From Parachryseolinea silvisoli (GTDB lineage: Bacteria; Bacteroidota; Bacteroidia; Cytophagales; Cyclobacteriaceae), in the NCBI RefSeq assembly GCF_021190955.1, contig NZ_JAIOAO010000002.1, positions 62,001-126,000 of the forward strand: a stretch of DNA of 64,000 nucleotides, in the 5' to 3' direction. The stretch's first letter is position 1, and the number at the start of each line of letters is the position of its first letter. Positions 52,483-60,070 of the stretch are shown here, piece after piece. Below the pieces are notes generated by a model. The model did no database searches. It worked only from the letters and a program-made list of their open reading frames with translations, and was not told the DNA's origin. Both the position numbers and the translations under genes were made by a program.

Positions 52483-53573
52483 ACTTTTGCCATTTGTCTT
52501 AAATGCCTGTAGTGGCCTTTAATCATTTTGACGCCATCGGTGGTTTTCATTAGAAAAAGTCTCTTTCTCTGCACATTTAACATACTGATCGTGTATAACA
52601 GGCGCCAATGCTTATAGATTTCTCTCCAGGCATAAAATATAGAATTCGCGGGATCATACATGTGGGTCGGCTCGCTCCCTGCGCCGTTCAGTTCGATAAT
52701 GGAGATTTTCTCTCCTTTCAACATTTCCTGCCAGCTATTGAATTTTATATCCAATCGACCATAATAGAAACCCGGGATTTGACGGCACAGGGTATCGATA
52801 GTCTGGGTGAGCTCTTCCGTTATCTTATAACGCAGGTCTATGAATTTTGCGCCCCGGCTGTGGTTGCCATAGGGAACTAAAACATAGGATACAGCCTTGG
52901 ACAGTATTACATCGAGAAGGTCACCGTGCGTATGTTTAAGGGCAGACAGCTGTAGCAAGGAACGATCATTTCGCTTCAGTAACGATAAGATGCTCGATCT
53001 GCCATCTCCGGTAACAGTCAGAAACTCTTTGCCTACAATACCGGAGATATGGCCTCTTTCTTCGCCAGGAATACGATAATAGAAGATCCCTACTTCATGC
53101 TCATACGGTATATACTCTTGTAAAAGAAAATCCACCTGACTGGTGCGACTGTATGCGGCTAATTCTTGTTCAGATTTTAATAATTTTACCTGGATGCCCT
53201 TTTGCCCCATGTCCGGCTTTGCCATTATTGGAAACGTCAATCCTTTGATTTTCAATTCTTCCATAAGACTTGAGACTGGTTCGCCGGGTAAACAGAGTAT
53301 TGTCCGGGGATAGTATTGCTGCGGAATTAATTTATAAATGTCACTTTTCTTTTCCTGAACAAACCCGGCATTTTGTATACCTGGATTAGCAGCACTGAAG
53401 AAGAAAAAGGACCGCGCCTTCATGCTCAGCCAGCACCAGTATATGTATAAAGGGCCATACACCAGGCACGCAGGCCAGTACTCCCAGTTTGTCATCTTAA
53501 TTTTAACTTTCTTTAGAAACCAGTACAATTTCTGAAAAAGAGTTTCCCGGGTGCCTGTCGTTACTGTGCGCAT
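52479..53573 (-). CDS. ATP-grasp ligase of unknown substrate
   Basis: A 364-residue ATP-grasp protein (D-Ala-D-Ala ligase/cyanophycin synthetase-like). Visible: FPIMAKPDMGQKGIQVKLL (ATP-binding loop with Lys), FLLQEYIPYEHEVGIFYYR (hinge), GRLDIKFNS and IIELNGAGSEPTHMYDP (Mg-binding Asp, Glu, Asn). The N-terminal part has a hydrophobic WLVYGPLYIYWCWLSMKAR-like segment, so it may be membrane associated. Start: ATG 53573 has AGGAG three bases ahead and lies inside the DinB-like gene; ATG 53495 (MTNWEYWP) is the alternative and may be the native one. Such enzymes join a carboxylate to an amine, usually making a peptide-like bond. Confidence 0.82.
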   Translation of the reverse strand: MRTVTTGTRETLFQKLYWFLKKVKIKMTNWEYWPACLVYGPLYIYWCWLSMKARSFFFFSAANPGIQNAGFVQEKKSDIYKLIPQQYYPRTILCLPGEPVSSLMEELKIKGLTFPIMAKPDMGQKGIQVKLLKSEQELAAYSRTSQVDFLLQEYIPYEHEVGIFYYRIPGEERGHISGIVGKEFLTVTGDGRSSILSLLKRNDRSLLQLSALKHTHGDLLDVILSKAVSYVLVPYGNHSRGAKFIDLRYKITEELTQTIDTLCRQIPGFYYGRLDIKFNSWQEMLKGEKISIIELNGAGSEPTHMYDPANSIFYAWREIYKHWRLLYTISMLNVQRKRLFLMKTTDGVKMIKGHYRHLRQMAKV

Positions 53574-54067
53574 ACGCTCCTGTATTTTAGCGTTGAAATT
53601 GCCACTCCAAAATTTTCGGGCAATTCTATCGCTGTCATTACGTTCACACCAATCCTTAAAATTGCCATGTGATGGATGGTATGCTCAAGATTATACACCA
53701 GCTCTCGCTGATAATTTGTAGGCACTTCGTAGAAATTATTGTCTTCGCTACTAAAATCGGCCACCAGTTTTAACGATCTGTTTTCCTTTGCAACGGAGGC
53801 GGCAATCGCCACTAATTCGCCTATGGCAAATTTGCGTTGTGTCTCTATCGTGTAGTTTCTCGTCCTGGCGTCGTAGTTAACGATGCCGGTTTCATATCCT
53901 TTTTCCAGCTCCTGAAAAAACTCAATAATATGCCTGGTGTGCTGGCCAATAGAAGCGTTGGACAATACTGCAACTTTTCTGCAATATTGTTCATCGGTGA
54001 GGCTTTCCAGCAGCTCTTTTAATTGGTAAAGCAGCCTGATTGTCGGTTGGACGATCTGATCATTCAT
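53561..54067 (-). CDS. DinB-family (YfiT-like) protein
   Basis: A 168-residue four-helix-bundle protein. DinB/YfiT members bind a divalent metal through three His; here His43 (IGQHTRHIIEF), His129 and His133 (EHTIHHMAI) fit that triad. Family members include bacillithiol- or mycothiol-dependent transferases, but many are uncharacterised. It overlaps the DoxX gene by 8 bases and the ATP-grasp gene by 13. With an ATP-grasp ligase beside it, a role in low-molecular-weight thiol or metal chemistry is possible, but this is inference. Confidence 0.85.
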   Translation of the reverse strand: MNDQIVQPTIRLLYQLKELLESLTDEQYCRKVAVLSNASIGQHTRHIIEFFQELEKGYETGIVNYDARTRNYTIETQRKFAIGELVAIAASVAKENRSLKLVADFSSEDNNFYEVPTNYQRELVYNLEHTIHHMAILRIGVNVMTAIELPENFGVAISTLKYRSVCAQ

Positions 54068-54473
54068 GGCGTTTGTACTTCGTTCCGTAAAATAAATAAA
54101 AGATCTGCATTCTATGAATAACTGCTAACGTCAGGCAACTGATGAATACCAATACTGCATATATGAATAACTGACCTGAATCATCCTGCACTACTATTCC
54201 CAGGCGGGTAAGATGGAAAAACAACGCTCCGCCCATTAAACCCAACCCCAATACCGACCCGTATGCGGTTGTATGCGGAATCAGTATAAGCAACGATGCG
54301 ACCAATTCCAACACTCCAATTCCAATCCTTCCCCAAGGCTCCATACCCAGTACAGAAAATATATATACAGATTCAGGCGCCGCCGTAAATTTGAAGAACA
54401 ATGTTTGCAGCATGATTCCAGCTGCTATCAGCCTGAAGATCCAAGCCACAATAATGCTTTGCTTGTTTATCAT
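54060..54473 (-). CDS. DoxX-family membrane protein
   Basis: A 137-residue inner-membrane protein with four hydrophobic segments (about 8-25, 47-66, 72-93, 105-125). FRLIAAGIMLQTLFFKFT and VLELVASLLILIPHTTAYG are typical of DoxX/DoxD-like proteins, which serve in thiosulfate or quinone redox work in some species and have unknown roles in most. Part of the YHS-YHS-DoxX-DinB-ATP-grasp-LysE operon; 33 bases separate it from the upstream YHS gene. Confidence 0.82.
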   Translation of the reverse strand: MINKQSIIVAWIFRLIAAGIMLQTLFFKFTAAPESVYIFSVLGMEPWGRIGIGVLELVASLLILIPHTTAYGSVLGLGLMGGALFFHLTRLGIVVQDDSGQLFIYAVLVFISCLTLAVIHRMQIFYLFYGTKYKRHE

Positions 54474-54506
54474 ACGTATTGTCTTATTGCTCTGTGCGCC
54501 AGGCTG

Positions 54507-54950
54507 CTATTCCTGCTGTTTGACAACCGGCCATTGACGGTCTGCTTTCTGGATCAAAGCAGGTTGATCCTTTAGCCAGGATTGTTTTACTTTCATATTG
54601 TAATTGAAGTACAGTTTATCATTTACAATAGTCCAGGTGTCTGTTTGCGTGGGCGCCTTGTGTCCTTCGGCGGTACCGTAGGCGCAATAGCCTCCGTATT
54701 GCGGTATGTAGTGCGCTGGATTTGCTTTGAAGGTTTCCAGATTTGTTTTTGAAGAAAAGAGCCATTGTACATCTTTGTATTGATACGTCAGGCTATCAAA
54801 ACCCTTTACAGCTTTAGATTCTTCAAAGAAAGCCACCGCGTCGTAACCGTTGATGGCTTTTCCATCCGGAGCAAATACCTCTTGTTTTTGGGCCGTTGCC
54901 CCTATTGCCATGAGCAGCATCAACACTGAAGCGATACATGAATTTTTCAT
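54507..54950 (-). CDS. Exported YHS-domain protein (paralogue 2)
   Basis: A 147-residue secreted protein: signal peptide to about residue 20 (IGATAQ), then a YHS-like domain (GYDAVAFFEESKAVKG, YQYKDVQWLFSSKTNLETFKANPAHYIPQYGGYCAYGTAEG). YHS domains are small folds linked to heavy-metal and copper proteins. The canonical Tyr-His-Ser is reduced here, as in other exported family members. It shares the Y-G-G-(Y/W)-C-A-Y motif with the neighbouring paralogue. Second gene of the operon. Confidence 0.85.
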   Translation of the reverse strand: MKNSCIASVLMLLMAIGATAQKQEVFAPDGKAINGYDAVAFFEESKAVKGFDSLTYQYKDVQWLFSSKTNLETFKANPAHYIPQYGGYCAYGTAEGHKAPTQTDTWTIVNDKLYFNYNMKVKQSWLKDQPALIQKADRQWPVVKQQE

Positions 54951-54983
54951 TCTTTATTTTTTAAGGGTGAATAGCTTTTGTTT

Positions 54984-55454
54984 TTATTTCTGGACAAACT
55001 TTGCCCAATGCTGATCCGCGTTAGCTTTGAGATGCGTTTCATCTTCGTTCCAACTTTTGAGTGTATTGTTGAAATACTTGTTGTAGAATAGGTAAAGTTT
55101 GCCATTGACGATCTTGAATGTCTCCGGATCTACCTCCACCTTCTCGCCTTTGGCGCCCATGGCGTAAGCACACCAGCCACCATACTGAGGTTCGTATTTT
55201 GCAGGATTGACGTTGAAAGCATCCTTATTTTTAATGGTCGCAAAACGATAGGTAATACCTTCGTATGCCAGGCTGATCTCCTTTTTGCCCTCCATGGCTT
55301 TGTTGCTGGTAAAGTAGGCGACAGGATCGTATCCGCCGATCGCGAGTCGCGACTTTTCGACATTGAATTGTTTTTTGCGGATCTCAGGGCTCTGAGCCTG
55401 GAGACCTGTTACCACGACAAGGAAAATGATGATACTGCTGATTATCTTTTTCAT
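54984..55454 (-). CDS. Exported YHS-domain protein (paralogue 1)
   Basis: A 156-residue secreted protein: signal peptide (about 1-20, GLQAQ), then GGYDPVAYFTSNKAMEGKK, YRFATIKNKDAFNVNPAKY and EPQYGGWCAYAMGAKGEKV. It is a clear paralogue of the next gene (tandem duplication). First gene of the six-gene operon ending in the LysE exporter. No catalytic residues are recognised; metal or haem contact is possible through the single Cys. Confidence 0.85.
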   Translation of the reverse strand: MKKIISSIIIFLVVVTGLQAQSPEIRKKQFNVEKSRLAIGGYDPVAYFTSNKAMEGKKEISLAYEGITYRFATIKNKDAFNVNPAKYEPQYGGWCAYAMGAKGEKVEVDPETFKIVNGKLYLFYNKYFNNTLKSWNEDETHLKANADQHWAKFVQK

Positions 55455-55587
55455 GGATTACAAATGATTTCCGTTTTGGGTGGGATAAAGAAACGGAAGC
55501 AATATTTCACAGACGTTGCAGAAGTGTAACAAAATTATCACGACGCCATGTTGAAGCTTTCAGCACGCTGAAAGCACGCCGGAAAGT

Positions 55588-55620
55588 AAAAAAGGCATCT
55601 TCACTTTCGTGTAGATGCCT
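55588..55620 (-). terminator. Intrinsic terminator of the tRNA-Lys gene
   Basis: On the minus strand AGGCATCT, CACGAAAGTG-containing loop side, AGATGCC followed by TTTTTT. It ends the tRNA-Lys transcript 10 bases downstream of the gene. The surrounding 440-base gap (55455-55895) holds only the tRNA and this hairpin. Confidence 0.8.
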
Positions 55621-55629
55621 GATTTTCAG

Positions 55630-55702
<73 letters not shown>

Positions 55703-55895
55703 ATTTTTTTGGAGGCGTAATGTTACATCTTTTTTTCTAAAACTCCGCGGAGAGGACAATACGTACGCTCAGTCCCGGGGGTTTCATTTGTCTTCCAGCC
55801 TTCTGAAGATTCTGCCGACGCTAACGCCACGGGAGGCAAAGCCCGGAACCAAGGCGCTTTGGGCCACGTTCTCCTGGTAGCATTCTATTATAATT

Positions 55896-56189
55896 ATGTT
55901 TCGAGGTTTTGATATTCGTCCGGAAGAGAGGGTTATTCTGACGGCCCGCATTCGCCAACGTGTGAAAGAGATGCTTCCGGCGGGGTGGCAGATCAGGCAG
56001 GTGGTAGAAGTGCCCTGTTCGGATACCGGCTGCCCCCTGCGCATTACCCGCGTTGACGTAACCGACCCGGCGGGCCAGGAGCAGTCGTGGAGTCTGCATG
56101 CCCCCCTTAGTTTGGTGACGGCCAAAGAAGTGGCCCAGTTGCTCGAAAAGCACGTTCCCGCGCCTTCTACCCACCCCAAAGGTAAATAA
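55896..56189 (+). CDS. Small protein with CSDTGCP motif
   Basis: A 97-residue soluble protein (MFRGFDIRPEERVILTARIRQ...). VPCSDTGCPLRI recalls small proteins with a C-x-x-x-G-C-P motif found near CobW-type metal chaperones, which suggests a metal or redox contact, but I cannot name it firmly. LHAPLSLVTAKEVAQLLEKHV closes the domain. It lies 82 bases upstream of a TonB receptor gene on the same strand, and that receptor carries a metal-regulator-like operator. A shared role in metal uptake is inferred. Confidence 0.6.
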   Translation: MFRGFDIRPEERVILTARIRQRVKEMLPAGWQIRQVVEVPCSDTGCPLRITRVDVTDPAGQEQSWSLHAPLSLVTAKEVAQLLEKHVPAPSTHPKGK

Positions 56190-56245
56190 ACATGCTATTT
56201 TGTTGACGTATTGAGATTTATTGATTAGCCTTGTTAAATTCAAAA

Positions 56246-56261
56246 TTTAGACTAGTCTAAA
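56246..56261. promoter_or_regulatory. Perfect 16-base palindrome, DtxR/MntR-like operator
   Basis: TTTAGACTAGTCTAAA, 10 bases before ATG 56272 of the TonB receptor gene. It resembles operators of DtxR/IdeR/MntR-family metal repressors (TTTAGGTTAGCCTAAA-like). A repressor bound here would block transcription or ribosome access. The identity of the regulator is inferred. Confidence 0.6.
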
Positions 56262-56271
56262 AATTAATCGT

Positions 56272-58530
56272 ATGAAAATTAAATATACCTTGATGGTATG
56301 GCTTATTACCGCATTTTGCGGCAGCCGCCTGATGGGACAATCGATCGGTATTATTCAAGGTACCATTACGACAGGTACCCAGGGTGCGGCGGGGATCCAT
56401 GTAACAGTACCCGGCAAAGGTCGTGGCACGGTAACGGATGATCAAGGCAATTATACCCTGGCCAATGTGCCGTATGGCACGCATACACTCGTCGTGTCTG
56501 CAGTGGGTTTTAAGACCGTACGGCAGCCGGTGGATGTGAATAGCGCCGTGATTACACTGGATGTATTCCTGGAAGAAGACATGAGCACGCTGGACGAGGT
56601 GGTGATTACCGGTACCATGAAAGAAGTATCGAAGCTGGAGTCGTCGATTCCGGTGGAAGTTTATACACCTACACTCTTTAAGAAGAACCCTACGCCCAAT
56701 ATTTTCGAGTCGCTCAATATCATTAACGGCGTGCAGCCTCAGTTAAACTGTAATGTTTGCAATACAGGCGACATTCACATCAACGGGTTGGAAGGGCCGT
56801 ATACCATGGTGCTGATCGACGGCATGCCGATCGTCAGCAGTCTCTCGACGGTTTATGGCCTGGCGGGAATCCCCAACAGTATGGTGCGCCGTATTGAAGT
56901 AGTGAAGGGACCGGCTTCGACACTGTATGGTTCGGAAGCTGTGGGTGGCCTGATCAATATCATTACGAAAGATCCGGCTTCTGCTTCGCGCGTACAGCTG
57001 GATGTGTTTGGCACCAGCGTGGGCGAGCTTAATGCCGATGCTACTTTTTCCTTTAAGGCAGGTAAGGCCACGTCGCTGGTCGGCATCAACCACTTTCGAT
57101 ATGATGAGCGGCGTGACATAAACGACGACAACTTTACCGACGTAACACTGCAGCAGCGCATTTCGGTGTTTAATAAATGGTCGTTTGCTACGCCTTCGGG
57201 CAAAAATTCATCCCTGGCGTGGCGTTTCTTTTACGAAGACCGGTGGGGCGGTGAGCTGCAATATGAGCGCCAGCACCGCGGCACCGATATATACTATGGA
57301 GAGTCGATCTACACCACCCGGTGGGAGCTGATTGGCAGTCATGCCTTGCCCGGTCGCGAAGCCTTTACCGTGGACTATTCCTACAACTATCATCACCAGG
57401 ACTCCTATTACGGCACAGTGAAGTTCCTGGCGGATCAACAAGTAGTCTTCACCCAACTGCGCTGGAACAAAATAACCGGCGTGCACGACCTGCTGGCGGG
57501 TATACCCTTGCGGTATACCTACTACGACGACAGCACGCCCGGCACCACCCGCACCGACGGCAGCAACCGATCTATTAACACCGTGCTGCCCGGGATTTTC
57601 GTGCAAGATGAAATAAAACTGAGCCGCCAGTTTACCATCCTGGCAGGATTGCGGTATGATCATCATAACGTGCACGGCTCTATTGTTACGCCGCGCCTCA
57701 GCTTCAAGCTGTCGCCCGACGATGTTAGCGTGATTCGTCTGACGGGTGGTAGCGGCTACCGCGTGGTGAACTTGTTTACGGAAGACCATGCCGCCCTGAC
57801 GGGCTCGCGGCAGGTGATCATTCGCCATGCCCTGCAACCCGAGCAGTCGTGGAATGGCAACCTGAACTATACCCGCAATGTCACGTTTGCCAGCGGCTTC
57901 CTGACGCTCGATGCTTCGCTGTTTTATACATACTTTTCCAATAAGATCGTGGGCGATTTTCTGACCGATGCCGACGCTATCATCTATGACAACCTCGACG
58001 GGCATGCCGTTTCCAAAGGCATTACGCTAAACGCTGATGCCAGCTTTACCAACAGCCTGAAGATCATGCTGGGCGCTACGTTCATGGATGTGTACCAGCA
58101 GAACCGTGTGAACGGCCGCGAGGAGCGCCAGCCACAGCTGCATGCGCCGCGCATCTCGGGCACGGGCACCATCAGCTATACCCTGCCCAATGGTTTGTGG
58201 AGTGTAGACTTAACGGGTCGCGCGAATGGGCCTATGCATTTACCCGTGCAGCCTAACGACTATCGCCCGGAAATGTCGCCTTTCTATGCTTTGTTAAACC
58301 TGCAGGTGACGCGCACGATCGAAACGAAGGGTGCTGCGCGGTGGGAAATATATGGTGGGGTAAAAAACTTGCTGGACTACAAACCGGGCGACCCGTTGAT
58401 GCGGCCGTTTGATCCGTTTGATAAGAATGTCGCGGTGGATAATCCCAATGGATATACGTTTGATACGGCGTACAACTATGCGCCGATGCAGGGGGCAAAG
58501 GGATTTTTAGGGGTGCGTTGGACCTTGTAG
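56272..58530 (+). CDS. TonB-dependent receptor, probably for a metal or metal complex
   Basis: A 752-residue outer-membrane receptor. Signal peptide to about 23 (SRLMGQ), carboxypeptidase-regulatory-like domain (25-115; GIHVTVPGKGRGTVTDDQGNY), plug (LDEVVITGTMKEVSK; VLIDGMPIVSSLSTVYGLAG; PASTLYGSEAVGGLINIITK), then the barrel ending in FLGVRWTL. The plug has NCNVCNTGDIHI, a C-x-x-C placed before the conserved ING-L-E-G stretch, which may contact metal. It is shorter than SusC proteins and has no SusD partner. The 16-base palindrome in front supports metal-responsive control. Confidence 0.88.
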   Translation: MKIKYTLMVWLITAFCGSRLMGQSIGIIQGTITTGTQGAAGIHVTVPGKGRGTVTDDQGNYTLANVPYGTHTLVVSAVGFKTVRQPVDVNSAVITLDVFLEEDMSTLDEVVITGTMKEVSKLESSIPVEVYTPTLFKKNPTPNIFESLNIINGVQPQLNCNVCNTGDIHINGLEGPYTMVLIDGMPIVSSLSTVYGLAGIPNSMVRRIEVVKGPASTLYGSEAVGGLINIITKDPASASRVQLDVFGTSVGELNADATFSFKAGKATSLVGINHFRYDERRDINDDNFTDVTLQQRISVFNKWSFATPSGKNSSLAWRFFYEDRWGGELQYERQHRGTDIYYGESIYTTRWELIGSHALPGREAFTVDYSYNYHHQDSYYGTVKFLADQQVVFTQLRWNKITGVHDLLAGIPLRYTYYDDSTPGTTRTDGSNRSINTVLPGIFVQDEIKLSRQFTILAGLRYDHHNVHGSIVTPRLSFKLSPDDVSVIRLTGGSGYRVVNLFTEDHAALTGSRQVIIRHALQPEQSWNGNLNYTRNVTFASGFLTLDASLFYTYFSNKIVGDFLTDADAIIYDNLDGHAVSKGITLNADASFTNSLKIMLGATFMDVYQQNRVNGREERQPQLHAPRISGTGTISYTLPNGLWSVDLTGRANGPMHLPVQPNDYRPEMSPFYALLNLQVTRTIETKGAARWEIYGGVKNLLDYKPGDPLMRPFDPFDKNVAVDNPNGYTFDTAYNYAPMQGAKGFLGVRWTL

Positions 58531-58535
58531 TTGTA

Positions 58536-59696
58536 TTATACCATCGGCCTGACCCTCTTTCTAAAATACGAGGCAAACCCTTTACCACTGTATAGGAAAA
58601 CAACGGGAAGGATGGGCGCTAAAAAGCGTCCATCCCAGTCTTCTGACGTGATCCCCACACCGAATATCTGGATGGCCACGTATGCCAATGCGAATACACT
58701 TGCCGGGTTCAGTTTTTCCGACCGTATGCCTTTCACGAACAGAAAATAGGCCGGTAACAGCAGCAGCGTTGCGTAGAGATTATGGGTGACCGACCAGTAG
58801 GGGCGCACATGCGCCAGCAAAAAAAACACTTTGGTAAAGAAAAGCTGCATCCAGTATAACGGATGGTGAAGAATAAAGCTCACGATCTTCAGGAGTGGCG
58901 GCATGCCAGGGGGTGGCACGTACGGAACAACTGGCGGTGTGATGATCATCGTTTCGTACCCGGGCGTTGATGGCAATAGCCTGATGGCATAGATAACTTC
59001 ACCCAGTCTATAGTTCTCCATCACCAGGTAAGTCGTCAGCATCCTGTTCACCAGCAAAAGGAAGATCAGCGTCGCAGCAACGCGTATGCTGTTTCGCAGT
59101 AATCGTGATTTTAATCGCCCGGGCGCATAGTGAAGAACCACAAAGAGAAGCGCTCCGGGCAATGCAATGCCTGTTGGCTTCATGAAGGCCGTGTACAAAA
59201 CGACAAGCGCGGTAAGAATATGCCACACGGTGCTTTTCCGGCCACCATACAATTTCGATAAGAGAAAGAGTGAAAAGCATAGGAAGCTCGTGTAGATCGA
59301 TTCAGCAAGCACGTAAGAATGCCACTGGCCGATATCGATAAAGAAAATGAATGCCACGGCGGTAAATACTGCGGCGAGGTTGTTGTTCCAGACCGTCAAC
59401 GATGTAAAAAACAGTGCGATGACCGCTAATAAGCCCAGCGTATACTGACCCGCCACAATAATCTCAGCACTTCCTCCAACAAGCTGCACACCGAAGATGT
59501 AGAGCGCGTAGCCGATATACCAGAAGTTATGCGGATCGAAATAGAGGGTCTGATGCAGCCCGGTGGCATATTCGATGTACCGTGCAGAGTCGTTCACAAC
59601 CTTGACACCATACTGACGATACTGAAAAGCGCTGACGGCGAGATAGAGTATCGAGATGAAGATGACCTGGCGTCGGGTGTCGTAAAACCAATGCAT
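58536..59696 (-). CDS. Multi-pass membrane protein, GT-C glycosyltransferase-like
   Basis: A 386-residue inner-membrane protein with about nine to ten hydrophobic segments. The first loop, VVNDSARYIEYATGL, has the acidic residue after the first span (N-D-x-x-R-Y) that is typical of GT-C enzymes such as ArnT/PMT-type transferases, which use lipid-linked sugars. No other family motif is decisive. ATG 59696 (MHWFYD) is preferred over TTG 59705. It converges on the TonB receptor gene with only 5 bases between stops. Acceptor and sugar are unknown. Confidence 0.65.
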   Translation of the reverse strand: MHWFYDTRRQVIFISILYLAVSAFQYRQYGVKVVNDSARYIEYATGLHQTLYFDPHNFWYIGYALYIFGVQLVGGSAEIIVAGQYTLGLLAVIALFFTSLTVWNNNLAAVFTAVAFIFFIDIGQWHSYVLAESIYTSFLCFSLFLLSKLYGGRKSTVWHILTALVVLYTAFMKPTGIALPGALLFVVLHYAPGRLKSRLLRNSIRVAATLIFLLLVNRMLTTYLVMENYRLGEVIYAIRLLPSTPGYETMIITPPVVPYVPPPGMPPLLKIVSFILHHPLYWMQLFFTKVFFLLAHVRPYWSVTHNLYATLLLLPAYFLFVKGIRSEKLNPASVFALAYVAIQIFGVGITSEDWDGRFLAPILPVVFLYSGKGFASYFRKRVRPMV

Positions 59697-59748
59697 TGCC
59701 GGCAAAGATAACCAGTCCTTGTTATTTGATTAACAGATCATTAGACAC

Positions 59749-59792
59749 AAAAAAAAGACAGGACAATTCGAAGATTTCAAATTTGTCCTGTC
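59749..59792 (-). terminator. Intrinsic terminator of the tRNA-Val gene
   Basis: On the minus strand GACAGGACAA pairs with TTGTCCTGTC and is followed by eight T. It lies immediately downstream of the tRNA-Val gene. Confidence 0.85.
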
Positions 59793-59795
59793 AGG

Positions 59796-59870
59796 TGGGC
59801 AATACTGGGTTCGAACCAGTGACCCCTACCTTGTCGAGGTAGTGCTCTAAACCAGCTGAGCTAATTGCCC
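59796..59870 (-). tRNA. tRNA-Val (anticodon GAC)
   Basis: A 75-base cloverleaf. Acceptor GGGCAAT pairs with ATTGCCC, the D arm is AGCTCAGCTGGTTTAGAGC, the anticodon stem-loop CTACC-TCGACAA-GGTAG gives GAC, and the T arm is CTGGTTCGAACCCAG. Discriminator A, no encoded CCA. It reads GUC and GUU codons. Confidence 0.94.
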
Positions 59871-60070
59871 GATTACGGGGCGAATCTAAAAATAAAAGCG
59901 AAGGTTGCAAACAGTAGCCGTTAGCAATCGTTTTATATTGTAGAAGAAAGTCTACGTTGCGATGCCACTTTTAAAGTTATGGCCCGATTCGTGCAGCAAT
60001 AAGTGGGATCAACGGCCGTTTATGGTTTTTTGTACTATCTCCCAGTACTCCTCTTCTACATAATGTTTCC

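Noticed and set aside
53095-53250. A frameshift in the ATP-grasp gene was considered
   Set aside because: The frame stays open, and the hinge and Mg-binding motifs follow in order, so the gene reads intact.
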